NCBI GenBank assembly: GCA_019321725.1
Contig: CM033109.1
Coordinates: 6,169,993 to 6,233,992 of the forward strand
Source: Paulownia fortunei
Taxonomy: Eukaryota > Streptophyta > Magnoliopsida > Lamiales > Paulowniaceae
Length of the DNA: 64,000 nt
Direction: 5' to 3'
Both the position numbers and the translations under genes were made by a program. Below, piece after piece: positions 22,894 to 35,193 of this stretch; the stretch's first letter is position 1, and every line of letters begins with the position of its first letter. A model generated the notes under the pieces. The model saw only the letters and a list, made by a program, of their open reading frames with translations, was not told the origin of the DNA and did not search any database.

Positions 22894-25418
22894 ATGGCGA
22901 TCAGAAAGTGGGGTCTTGGTCTGAGTTTTCTGATATTTCTGATGATCACTATAAGACATGGCCATGTTGCTGCCATGGAAATGGGGATTTCGAGTGATTT
23001 GATGACGTCGCCAGTCAACGCAATGTATGTGTTGGGAGACTCGTCTGTTGATTGTGGTGACAACACTCCGTTCTACGTTCTCTCACACCGAAACCTGTCG
23101 CTATTTCCATGCAATGGCTCTGATACAACTCTTCTTCCTCAGCTTCTTGGTACCCTCTCTGTCTCTCTCTCTCTCGCGCGCGCGCACACACACACACAAC
23201 TAGTAGTGTAAACGTCTCAAGAAAGGTGGGAAAATGGGATTTCTTGATCATTTTTTTAAACCCTTTGATTTGAGTTGATTTTCTTGATAATGGTTAGATA
23301 AGTATTGGTTGAGTTTCTTTTAGTATTAATTGGCAGTTTAGGTTCGTGGAATTTGGAAAATATGCTGCAATGGCGTGTCTTAACTGACTGTAGGAATTCT
23401 TCCGCAGCTGCGCATCATGTTAGTTTTACCATCTTTAGGTTAAAATAATTGTTAATTTAAGGTCCCAAAACCAGAGGCCTCAGGTTAAAGTTCACCTAAA
23501 GATTATTATTCAATATACTAAATTTGTAATTGATTCATGCCCTGATGCAATAACGATGTCTTCGACCATTTCAATAAAAAAGTTCAATTTCAAGATGATT
23601 GATGTATGCCTGGCGATTGCGTGTGGGAGGAGAAGAAGGAGAAGCTAAGTTAAAGAACTTTCTTCTTTCAAGAATTTGAATTCAAGATTTTGAGGGATGA
23701 TTTTTCAAGCCAAACACTCTGCATATCAAGAATTTGCGATTGCGAATATAGGTAACTAATAAGTTGTGAAAGTCTAATTTTCATCCATTGAACCCGCTGC
23801 TGAAAACATACGATCGAAGTTTCGGGCTAAGATTCCAGAGTTAAACAAATTAAAATACTTTTTCAAATCACAATTATACTTGAAGTTTGCAGTAGTTTGA
23901 TTACTTGTTTGGACCTGGTGAACGAATTGAGGAGACTGGTAATTGTCTTGGACTAGTTCAGCAGTTGTGCCCTTTTATGGAAAATATACTAATATAGAAC
24001 TGCATGCAATGTGGAAGAATGGGGTAAAGTAATAGTTTGTTTCTTTGCAACTTGTAATGTAATATTTCTTTGCTCAACAAGGAATGAAGTCCATACTGTT
24101 AGCATATTTGAATGATTGTTCCTGTCCTGTCTGGATATATCCTATCACAGCTACCAGAGTTTATCTTTATATAAGCTTGCCCTCAGCAGCAGTCTTCTGA
24201 TTACTTTTTGTTGATGCAGCAAAGAAGATGGGCTTGCCAAATACCATACCATTCTACAGTCAAAATGGCTCGATTCATGAAATTTTAGGTGGAGTGAACT
24301 TTGGGTCAGCAGAAGCTACTATTCTATACCCTAGTAGCCGAAGCTATCAGTCCCTCAACCAGCAATTACGCCAAGCATTTGAGACAATTCAATTATTACA
24401 GCTTCAGCTTGGTGAAGAAGTTGCAAACAATTTCATTCAATCTTCCCTTTTTTACCTCTCATTTGGAAAGGATGACTTCATCGAATACTTCCATAATAAC
24501 TCATCTGGGATTGGCTTCAAGTACAGTGGCCGAAACTTCAGTCACATTTTAGTTCACCAGATGACAAATGCTATAAGAAATCTTTATGCCACTAATGTGA
24601 GGAAGATAGTCTATGCTGGTGTTCTACCTTTGGGATGTGCACCGCATATACAGCTGCAGGGTGATAGTTCCTCCAACAGTGTGAGAAAAGGTTGCTTGGA
24701 TGAGGTTAACATGCTAGTGTTGGAATATAATACGAGGCTGGAGGAGAATATTGTTGCCATTAATGCAGAGTTGCCGGATGCCCAGATAATCTTCTGTGAT
24801 GTTTACCGAGCTATAATGGAGCTCATCAACAATCCTACGGCCTATGGTACGTTTAATTTTCATCTGTAGCTAACTTTATCGTTAGAGCTATCTTTTATCT
24901 TGATCAGTCAGTTTAGTGCTTTTGCTGCTACATTTTGAGGAGATGCATTTCACTACATATCTTGTTCTGGTTTGATTAGGCACTCGTACTGTCTGCAGTT
25001 GGAAGTATTTGACAATGCAAATGATCAGAACACAAAGTTTTCTTTGCTTCAATCTCTTATAGATCATCCACTTGACAATTATAAGTACTTAACATGCATC
25101 TTCTCTGTAGAGATGACAGCCTGTATAAGTCCCGGCTGTCCTCCTCTCGTTTGGAACTCCCCTAAATGTGGTTGATCTTTTGCAGGAATAGAGGATGTAA
25201 AGAATGCATGCTGTGGACTAGGTAGGTATGGTGGGGTGAGTGGTTGCCTCTCCACAGAAATGGCCTGCCGTGAAGCTTCAACTCACGTGTGGTGGGACTT
25301 ATACAACCCCACCCCTGCCGTTAACTCCCTGTTAGCTGATTCAGCCTGGTCTGGCCAACCTTTGTCTTCCATTTGCCGCCCCATTCCTGTGCAACAGCTG
25401 CTCTCATCTTCAGTGTAA
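22894..25418 (+). CDS. GDSL esterase/lipase-like protein with altered catalytic residues
   Basis: A secreted SGNH/GDSL hydrolase-family protein of 371 residues. Three exons (22894-23149, 24220-24846, 25186-25418) join at phases 1 and 1. Residues 1-27 are a signal peptide with a hydrophobic core (LGLSFLIFLMITI). Block I is intact: YVLGDSSVDCGDN with nucleophile Ser50. Block II (GGVNFGSAEATI) is recognisable. Block III, normally GxND, reads GKDD (168-171), so the oxyanion-hole Asn is Asp170. Block V, normally DxxH, reads DLYNPT, with Asn335 where the catalytic His is expected. C-terminal family features (ACCGLGRYGG, CLS.EMAC) are kept and the frame is intact, so this does not look like a pseudogene. 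Normal lipase activity is doubtful. Intron 1 carries a CT/CG/CA microsatellite just after its donor. Confidence 0.88.
23155..23199 (+). repeat. (CT)n(CG)n(CA)n compound microsatellite
   Basis: About nine CT, five CG and seven CA dinucleotides in sequence, starting a few bases after the donor of the GDSL gene's first intron. The CG/CA part alternates purine and pyrimidine and is Z-DNA-prone. Confidence 0.9.
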
Positions 25419-26388
25419 AATCCCAGAGTTTGCCGTTCTTGCTGCCTCTCTCTCTGTCTCTTCTCTCGCACATCCATATACTAAGAGGCAAATGAAGGAA
25501 ATATTGCATTGTGTCCCATTCAGACTTTGCTGATTGCATGACAGATTAGCCGTGTCCGATGTTGTCTTAAACTTAGAATGTCTGTCAAGTATGGGTGGAA
25601 ATGGGGTGGGGAAGAAAATCATGGATGGAAAACTGAAGGGTGGAAATCTTGTCAATTCTGTGGTGAGAAGAGAAAATACAATGGATTTGTTATGCATCTC
25701 ACTGTGTACTTTTTTTCATCTCTCCCATTTTCCATTCCTCCTAAGTGAGGAAAATCAATTTCCTTCCACAATGTGGAAAATTATATGCATCCCAATTTTT
25801 ATTTTCATCAAAATCTGCGAGACCACATGGTTTCATTTTCAAATTTATTTTTATGTTTCCAACATTTTCAAGAGTTGAAAATATTTTTGTTAGGTTTTCG
25901 TATAAAATTGAGGATATGTTTGGAATAATTATGTTTCTATGTACATTTTATAGGTTTAGAAATAAAAATGTAATTGTTTTATGGTATTTTCTACATAATA
26001 AAAAGACGTAAAATGTGAAAATGTTTGAAAATGATATTAGTAGGTACGTGAAGAGTTAAAATATTAATAAATTTGAAAATAAATTTTAAAAAATAAAAAT
26101 AAATAAAATAAATATATTTTCTTGTTTTCAAATAGTGAAAAATGAAAAAAAAATTGTGAAAATAAAACCAAACGGGCTTAAGCACTTTTTCCATTCTAAC
26201 TTTTATATTTCCAAAGTAAAATCCATACATTATTTTCAGAAGAGAATCCAAATAAAACAAATTTAAGAACACAAATCAAATTCGAAATATTATTCAAAAA
26301 TAGCTGGAGATAGAACATCTAACCACAACATAAAAATGATAAAATCAAGAAATCAATCACTATGAATTCAAGAAATACTTAAGTTTGA
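25419..26388. other. Convergent spacer between GDSL and LTPG genes
   Basis: GDSL 3' UTR at the left and LTPG 3' UTR at the right, with AT-rich sequence between them that includes a MITE-like repeat (25820-26178). No gene is seen. Confidence 0.55.
25820..26178. repeat. hAT-like MITE candidate
   Basis: The left end (AGACCACATGGTTTCATTTTC region) matches the reverse complement of the right end (GAAAATAAAACCAAACGGGCT) at 16 of about 21 positions. The ends resemble those of the larger element at 41027-41937. The flanking 8-mers do not match, so no target duplication is seen. Confidence 0.4.
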
Positions 26389-28856
26389 TCAAAGGAAATA
26401 TGTGAACAAAACAGCTGCTAATCCAATGAGGAAATGATGGTTAGAGGCTAAATTGCTTGGACTTCCATTATCCCTATTCCCTGGAGATGGGCTTGCTGCT
26501 ACTGATCCACCTGTAAACATGATTAAGAAATTAATAGGCTGGATGAAAGTATGATTACCATGTTAATATTCTCATTTTATTTCAATATTTTATTTTAATA
26601 TATTCTCATGTATTTCTGAACTTTCTTTTTTGGGTTAATTACAAAAATCATCCATAAAATTTGACTTATTTACATAAACTATCCATCAATTTATAAATTA
26701 TAAATACCCCTAATATTATTTTTTTCATTTTGTAAATTGTAATATGAGACGAGATATTTATAAAATATATACAAATTTCAAGTGATATTTGTAATATCTC
26801 AATGGGGTATTTATAATTTATAAACTTAGAAAGATGTATAAATAGGTCAAACATCAAAGATGGTTTTGTAATTATTTTATTTTATTTTGAAAAATAAGAA
26901 TAAAATATTCATTTGGGGGATAAAATGGGAATAACATATTGTAGGGGAAAATAAGAATATACCATCTGAAGGGGCTTCACTTGGTGCAAGAACTCCTACT
27001 GGAACACCAATAGCTGCAAGGTATAAAAATAAATTACTCATTAGTTAGAATAATAAAAAAAATTGATTAATAATTAAAAGCAGAAGCTGGTGTATGAAAT
27101 TTATTTAGCATCTCAAAATATAGTAGAATATCAAATGAAATGCAAGTATTTATGATCGTATCGATAATAATGATGAGAAAATTTAAAATAATTCCACTGA
27201 ATTCTACCTAAAAATTAATTTAAAAATGGATGCTATTGAATCTTGAACTGAATTAAATTTGTTCCACCAAAAATAAAACTAAATTCTAACCATTACCCTA
27301 ACACAGCTGTGGTTACTGTCTTCAATCAAGATTAATAAATGGGGATCTAATTTGAAATAAAAGGGCACTTTATTTCAAAAATAAATAAATTAAATAATCA
27401 TTTATTAGAGGTAGCATTTAAAACGCAATAAATGGGCCTCTCCTAGTTTTGATCGCACATCATTCTCTAAAATATAAAAATAAAACAATAAATGGCCTCT
27501 CCTAGTGTGGTTGGTAGATATACAACTTTTTCCCCCTCTATTAATTTTGCTGTTGACATAACACAAACTACCACACCAGCCCTATTTCACAGGTACAAAG
27601 TGAAATTCTAAAACGTACAAAATATTTTATAAATATTGCAATCGATGTATGATCTATCTTTTAAATATTTTATTTTTATAAAATAAAAATACTTGATTGA
27701 AAATTATAAATTTGGTGCATTATATCTTAAATGTAGCATGAAATCCACAATAGCGAAAATACCATAGAAGTATCACAAAAAGTTTGGTATGTCTAATTAA
27801 TTATGAAATGGACTTTATAATTAGTACTTGCTATTCACAAACTATTATTAAGTACTAATCAATATTTACCCGTATTTATGAATTGGTATTATTGACCTAT
27901 ACTTTTGTGATTTATAGTGAGTTTGGATCAATAATTGCGCTCTCAAAATCAATTTTCAATCTCTATTACAATTTGCAATAATATTTAATCACCTTAACTA
28001 ATTTTCTTTTTGTCTACATTGATTTATTAAACCGTTTGGTAACTCAAGGAAATAAGTAGATGGAAGTATCCCTCAAACACTCAGTCAATAGGGTAAAGTT
28101 TGGCTTTACTGCCCACCCCCCATATTCGTTCCCTCAAAAAAAATAAAAATACTTAAAATATATTTTTCTCCAAAACATATCTTCTCCTGTAAAAAGTTTT
28201 CAAAATATTATAATCATTAAAAAAAATTCAGACATATTACATATTTCCTAATACGTTTTTTCCCAAATATATAATCGAAACATCCCAAATTAAATCTAAA
28301 ATATTGCTTACGTTTTTTTTACATTGAATCAAATATTTGTTTTACTGGATGGAGTGGAGAGATTTATTATTTATCCACACACACATATTCCCATGAGAGT
28401 ACGTGTTTTTATATAGATATAAGGATGAATACAACACTTAGAAGACCCTAATATTGTATCAATTGTACTAATTGATGGATAGTCAAACGTAATGAAATTA
28501 CCCACTTAATAATTTGACAGTGAAAGGTTGTTTGGTACTTGGTAGAGTAATAGTCCAAATAAATAATTCAGCCCAAAACAGTCACGTGGTCAGTTGCCCA
28601 GAAATTAATGCAAGAAATGTGAATAAGATGAAAGAGCAGACGGAAAATCGACCCTAAAAAAAAGATTAAAATTTGAAAAAGTGAATATTATTCAAAATTT
28701 GTATATACAACAATCGAAAAGAGGGTCTACAAATCATTCAATTTTTTTGAATATCCCAATAAAAGTCGACCTTATGATAATTTATTTAGAAAAAAAAAAA
28801 AAGATGTCCCCCAAATCATTGGTGTAACGATGGGCCTTGAATAGTACTTTATTTAA

Positions 28857-28892
<36 letters not shown>

Positions 28893-29882
28893 TTTCTCTC
28901 AGTACTGAATCTTGCTTATGATATAGCCGTTGGCATGGGACAATTCAAACAAAAAAATATACCCATTTTAAAATTAAAGCTCGAATTCATCAAAAGCAGT
29001 TCAATATCTTCACATTTTATAAGGAAAACCGGGGTTTATTTATTTATTTTTTTATTTTTAAAGAAATATTTAATTACCTCATTTGGTATCAAAACTAATT
29101 AAATACTTTTCCAGTTATTCTCAATGCTAGTTTAGATATTAAATTTTTCATTATTTTAATTATATAGGTCTGTCACTTATAACTCACCGATAGTAATTTT
29201 CTTCAATTATAATGTTTCTTATTTTATAGTTCTACATAGGCATTCAAAACAAACACTAATCAGACCATCAGTAATTGGTTTTATCAAGAATTTGATCAAT
29301 TAGGTTAATTGCTTCAATGATTATGCACCTTAATTATTCCAAATTGTTAATAAACTTGTCACAAAGATTTGTTAGCAACTTAGCAGGGCAAAAATGTCTA
29401 TAAAAATCTCATGAATTTAAAAAAAAAAAATAAGGAACAATAATAAGAATAAAAAGAGAAATGCAAGTACCTGCACACAAGCTAACTGGAGGAGTGGTAA
29501 CATTGCATACTGAAGGCAGCTTAAGAGCCCTACTGACATCAACAGAGATTCCAACCTGACCAGGGTTCCCAAGCAGCTCACACAAGCAAACTGGCTGAGT
29601 GTTCACCAAGTTAGCCAGCTCCGGGCAGCACCCTGGGTCCGGCTTGGTCAGGTTGCTGCCACCCTCCACAAAGGTCAGGCAATCAGAAAGGTTGATTAGA
29701 TATGTGAAGCAATCTAGTGATGGAGAAGGTGCCATAATGTACGGCCCCGGAGCCACCGGTGATATCGGCAGCATTGGGGCCAGGGCCGGCGATTGCGCGG
29801 TTAGGCGTGGAAGTGCCGCCGCGAAGATGGCGGCGACGATGAGTGGGTAGGCAATGGTGGTGGTGGTTTTGTACTTTGCCAT
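26389..29882 (-). CDS. GPI-anchored non-specific lipid-transfer protein (LTPG)
   Basis: A secreted, probably GPI-anchored lipid-binding protein of 194 residues, expected to act at the cell surface in cuticle or suberin lipid export. Three minus-strand exons (29882-29471, 27013-26963, 26510-26389) join at phases 1 and 1. The signal peptide covers about residues 1-29 (PLIVAAIFAAALPRLTA). After a Pro-rich spacer comes the eight-cysteine fold in order C, C, CC, CxC, C, C (DCFTYLINLSDC, PGCCPEL, PVCLCELLG, PSVCNVT, SLCA). The second exon is Pro/Ser-rich and the last ends in a hydrophobic tail (FLIGLAAVLFTYFL) after small residues, as needed for GPI transamidase. Intron 1 is 2.46 kb and very AT-rich; intron 2 (26511-26962) holds a foldback MITE. 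It resembles the Arabidopsis LTPG group (recalled). Confidence 0.9.
26637..26873. repeat. Foldback MITE in LTPG intron 2
   Basis: Two ~75-base arms form an imperfect inverted repeat. The left arm runs from AATTACAAAAATCATCC to AAATTATAAATACCCC. The right arm mirrors it from GGGGTATTTATAATTT to GATGGTTTTGTAATT. A short loop lies between them and no coding capacity is present. It fills about half of the 452-base intron. Confidence 0.7.
27014..29470 (-). other. Large intron 1 of the LTPG gene
   Basis: About 2.46 kb, AT-rich, with no recognisable gene or transposon domain on either strand. Contains a TA/CA microsatellite (28860-28892). Confidence 0.7.
28860..28892 (+). repeat. (TA)n(CA)n microsatellite
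   Basis: Seven or so TA units run directly into about nine CA units inside the LTPG first intron. Confidence 0.9.
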
Positions 29883-32800
29883 GGCTAAAAAAATTTTTGG
29901 GTACTTCTTGAATGGGATGGTTGGAATTTGCTTGGTACTAAGTAGTACTTATTGACAATATGTTAATGTGTGAAGATGAGTTGTATATAAAAGCTTGCCT
30001 TTGAATTGCTGATTCTCGTGTTTTGAATTAGTCCAATAATTTTTAATGAGTGGGATTGCAATAAAAAAAAAAAAAAGAGGGAATTAAATAAAAAAAAGTT
30101 TTGTATAATGTGGAAACAGCTAGGGTTGAGCAAGAAGTGTTGCTGACTTTTGTTAGGCAAAAATTGAATTGCCTCTTGATTATGTCCCCAACTACCAGAC
30201 TCTGCTTAATTTGCTATGTCTAATGTGTAGGCATTTCCTTCTTTAATATATTTCTATGTAATATATAGATTTACATAGACTTGATTAAGGCAATTGCCCC
30301 TCCCAACCTCCTCCATAATATCCCACGTCATATCGCATATCGCGTACTTGGATGATATACAATCATCTCATTTTATAAAAAAATAAGGTATTTATTCATC
30401 ATCTACACAATCAGTATCAATTTTTAAACCCCATGCCCATTACCCAAGGAAAATTCTTTCCTTTTTCATATTCCTTTCATTTCATTTATTATCACATCAA
30501 ATGGCATTTCAACAAATTCTACATACATCATATATGTCTAGCCATGTAGTCAATAAATGTAAGAATTAAACAAGTTTCTGTAAAATTTCCGTTTAACTAG
30601 CATTTTGATGGAGTTAAAGGGAGGACTATAAATAATAATTATTTCCAATACAAATTTCAAATGATTAACAAAGAGAGATTATTATATTGATCATCCTCCT
30701 TAATTTTCACTCATAAAAAATAAAAATGGAATCGAACAAGTTACAACATCTCAATTGATCCTTAGTGGTTGGATCATCATCATCATTATCATCATCTTCA
30801 TGCACAATGGGAAAACCTTTTGAATGACTTTCTTGAATTGCTTTATTTTTGTAGTATCATAAGAAATTGGATACAAAAGTGATGTGCAACTACAAATCTT
30901 GGCCCATGTGATATGTGTGACCCCACTGCATTTTAGTCCACAAGTTTGAAGAAAAGTACGATGCAAAATTAGGTGTTTGGAATTAGCTAGGAATTGAAAT
31001 GCTGCACTGCATTTATTGACGGTGGATGGAAAGTGGGGTGAGTTATTAAGTCTCCATTTTTTAATATACTCGAGGCAAATTTAACATGTCTACACTATAG
31101 TTGTCCCTATTTTTGTTGTGTATCATATTCTGTCTTCATTAATTGAGTTCGGTGATACCATTCAACAGTTAGCCACAAAAGGCAAATAATGACAGTTGAA
31201 AAATTAAACAAAAATAAAATATAAAATATAAGAAAATATGTGCAAATAGGAATGGCAGTAGGATTCAGAATGAATTTAATCAAACTCGAAACTCGCCCGA
31301 TCAAAAAGAAATTAAACTCGAAACTAGTTCCACCTCATATCCAAAATCCAACGGATCCAACCCGTATGAACCCATTAAACCACTTAGAACAAAAATTAAG
31401 CATTTTTAGCCTTATATACTTATTTTTCTTTTTTGTACGACAATTGAATTTTTACTTTTTAGACTTGGTATCGGTGATAAAGTATATTTTTTATGTTTTT
31501 TTCTTATTTCTGATTATTAATGATGACAATAACATTAATTTTATAGGAGATGATTGTAATTAAATTATATATTCTACTATTTTAGAATATTTTGTGTAGT
31601 TAGCCTACGTATAGTTTCTTTAATTTTAATATAATTTATTCATAATATATTTTATATTGTACTGTATATAAACCAAATTATATATTTTTGAATTGAAGTT
31701 AAAATCTAAAAATAATTTTTTAATTGATCTAATAATATTGTAAAGTACATATTCACTCAATTTCAAAATCAATAAAATTAAACTAATTTAGTATTTATAA
31801 AATATATTTACATTATATAATACGGGGCAAGTCCATTAAAATCCGTTATTCGCCTCGAATTTTATTAATTTTATAAAATTAAAACTCAATCCGAGACCTA
31901 TTTAACTGAGTTTAAACTCGTCTCAAATGAGACTTGCTCATTAATAAATTAAATTTGAACTCACCTCATTATTATTCTTTGTCAGCAAGAGGGGAAATTG
32001 AAGGGGAAAAGGTAAAAGGCACTCGACCCATTAGGGTAAAAGGAACTTCATTGTTAACTCTAATAAAGCCTAAATATAGGTAATTCTCTTTAATAATTTA
32101 AACGATCATAACTTTAAATCTGAAAAAAGTTGTGAGATGATACGCCATCGTACTCTATGATGCCGCTTACAAGGATTACTGTACAAAACTTAGCCATTCT
32201 ACTCATGCCCAACTACTTTTTCAGAATCTTTAGTATTTTTACCTACTTTTTTAGTTTTTATTTATTTTGGAAAAATAATTGAACTATAGTTGATTATATA
32301 TAAATGTTTAGATTAAATTTCGTAATTTTTTTAAGCTTGTTCGTGAAATTCCAAGTTTTCAACTTAAAACTACTTTGTTGTGCTTATATAAGTGTAATAA
32401 ATGAATTTTTCATTATCAATCAATGATGATGACTAATAAGTGGTTTGAAATTTTTCGTACACACTTTTGTTCCACCAATCTAAATGTACGTCTAATATAG
32501 ACATCTAATAACTTATTAAATATCTAAGCAAAGTACAAAGGACGAGCAATTAAGGTGACCTCCACACGAAGTCAAAACCACAGATCGGAAAGGTACTACT
32601 TCTTTCACATTATTTTGTGGAGAAAAAAAAAAAAAACTTGAAATTAATTCAAAGTTATCAACCCTAAACCCATATTGAAAATGAGTAGTTCTCTTGATTT
32701 ATTTGAATTTGTTTGGGCCTTTTTGTATATCATCGTCCACTATTTTTTTTGACAAATTTATATATATGTCCGCGATCATCGTCTTAATCCCCCATTCTTA

Positions 32801-33533
32801 CATAAATTGTTTTAAATTAAAAAAAAAAACCTTAAATTATATGTTCTTCCTTTAGAACTGTATCTCATAAGATATGTTTTTAAGGAATATCACAACCTCT
32901 ACTTGCTATCAATAAGAAACTTTAATACCCCCACTGAGGTTGTGTGAAATATGAACCTTCATCTTTAGAAGATGTTATAATAGTCTAAGAGCGCTAGTGT
33001 CCAAAGCTAGCTTTCTTAACTAATTTAGTCATGCTTAGAGAGCATTAGAACCCTTGAAGCAAGGCCTTAAGGTTAAAGTGTTGCTGCCACCATTGCCTAA
33101 ATAAGTAAGTATTCAAAACAAAGCAAAAATGACCTTTGATGTAGACAAAATTATGCTGAAGGGCAAAATGGTCATTTTATCCTAAAACCAAAATTTCCTG
33201 AAAAATGATGAAGGGCAGTGAGACAAAATTTACATGTAAAAAGTCAGGTACCATGGTGTCCCCACCTCTACAGACCTATCTTGTACCACATGTGTACCAT
33301 TAAGTCTATAAATATCCCCTTATTTTCAGTATTTTGGTTATTTATAGTTTTTATTTAGGGTTTTTATGATAGAAAGCTTGTTTTACCATATGAGATAACC
33401 ATAAATAAATGAAAATTAAAGATTTAATATACGAAGTTTGAAATGATGTATGGCAATTATTGGTTAGCCTATTATCTTTATTTTCAATAATTTATCCAAT
33501 TTTTTATTTATAAATTAATAAAATTATCGTTTA
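29883..33533. other. LTPG upstream region and AT-rich repeat-laden spacer
   Basis: The first few hundred bases are the LTPG promoter side. The rest is AT-rich without a supported gene. At 31240-31980 there are degenerate stretches with repeated AACTCGAAACTCGCC-like words and, further on, their inverted counterparts (near 31840-31950), as in old non-autonomous repeats. Nothing else could be identified. Confidence 0.5.
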
Positions 33534-33838
33534 AGGCCCCATTTACTTTGGGCTATTAGCCTAAATTTATTACTTTAACTAGGTGAATTCACTATATACT
33601 TTTTATGATGGTGGCCATATGATATCTCAAGATCCAACACAAATATGATTAGTATCCGGCTAAATGGGTGTAATAAATCTATCCAGTCAGGTACCCGCAT
33701 TTTCTATTTTTTAAGTTTGAATTATCATTTATGTCCCTAATTTTCATTGCTAATTTACATACTATGCCCCCATAGAAAATGCTGTGTCATTTTTATATGC
33801 CATTTGCCCTAGATCCCATTTCAACCGTCGTCTTCATC
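33534..33838 (+). repeat. Dispersed repeat family X, copy 1
   Basis: A collinear, diverged match to 34642-34960. Shared landmarks in the same order are CCCCATTTAC, GGTGGCC, AATCTATCCAG, TTACATACT and TTGCCCT(A/G)GATC. No open frame is shared. Confidence 0.55.
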
Positions 33839-34406
33839 CATTTGCTAGCTTGTGCTAATAAGTCTCCCTTACTTCATCCTCAGCCAATCTACTTCAGCAA
33901 AGGCATGAACAGCTGCAGTAGTATCAAGACTCTCCAAGAAACTCCATTTTTTTTTTCCCAGATCCAGCATCAAAATATTTTGACAAGCCTCAGATAGATT
34001 TTTCATATCGAATGATGGGACTGAAAATGAAAATTTGTGAATCAAGCTCAGTGTTTTCAGTACTTAAAAGGCGAATCCTTGATAATTGTTTCTAATGGTA
34101 AATATTTTATTGGTACAAGCTCTGATTTTTAGCCCTTAAACCTATTAAAAGCCTGAAATAAACCTGAATTGAAGAATAAACACGAGTCTAGTTCTAAAGT
34201 CAGAGGTGTGGTTCCCATGAGTTTTGGAGAAGAAGTTCAAGAAATTTGCTTGAACATCATCGGTCCTTGTTGCTCGAGATTTGGGAGGATGAAAAATGGA
34301 GAAGAAATGAGTAATCCCAAGCCATTTGTATGCCTCACGCTGTCGGGGAATTCAGTGCGGCTGTAGAGGTGGGAGAAAGTAATGATATTTTTAATTTTTA
34401 CGTGAC

Positions 34407-34515
34407 AAGGGTATTGTTTGTACTTTTTACATTATCACACATTCTCCTATAAATTACATGAAAAGGGTATTTTTATACTTTTTACATTATCACAAACATT
34501 ATCCTACAAAATACA
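34407..34515 (+). repeat. 56-bp tandem duplication
   Basis: Two diverged units (34407-34462 and 34463-34515) each begin AAGGGTAT and share ACTTTTTACATTATCACA and a later CCTA(T/C)AAA(T/A)TACAT. Only two units are present. Confidence 0.7.
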
Positions 34516-34641
34516 TATTTTATTAAAAATAATATTAAAATATTATTGAAAGTACATATAATATTTATGTACTAGCATGCTCATAATTATAAAGAGTTTT
34601 GGACTCATGAATCAACTTAAAGATAAATAATATTTCATCAG

Positions 34642-34960
34642 CACCCCATTTACATTGGATTATTAGGCCTGATATATTAATTTATCCAGCATAATCCACT
34701 GCATATTTCTCCTTTTGGTGGCCCAAATGATAACTCAGAGCACGGTATAATTTTGAATGTTTGGCCTGCCTATAATTTGGCTAAGGGGTGTGACGAATCT
34801 ATCCAGCCAGGCCCACCATTTATTCTTAAAGTGTAAATTATCCCCTTTGTCCCTAAGATTATATGTGAAATTACATACTCTACCCTTAGAGATATAAATG
34901 GTCATTTTTAGAAAGGCCACTTGCCCTGGATCTTCATTTTAGCTGCCGTTTTCTTCTTCA
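34642..34960 (+). repeat. Dispersed repeat family X, copy 2
   Basis: Second copy of the repeat at 33534-33838, in the same orientation with starts about 1.1 kb apart. It differs by many substitutions and small indels. Sequence outside the ~310-base unit is unrelated. Confidence 0.55.
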
Positions 34961-35156
34961 CACTATGAAAACATCTCACTCATACACCCTTCCAACCCAA
35001 AAACCGAAATTGCTGAAACTGGTCAAATACCTGAAACATAAATTTCTGAAAATGGAGTAGTTGGTGCGGGCGCACAAATGTTGTTAATGGAGAAACAGGT
35101 AAAAAGCATTATAAGTGAGGAACATGAACCATGTGCAGGTTGATAAATTCAAGCCT

Positions 35157-35193
<37 letters not shown>

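Noticed and set aside
33779..34366. Open frames of 60-72 codons between the family X repeats
   Set aside because: One overlaps the repeat itself; neither has recognisable features or splice partners.
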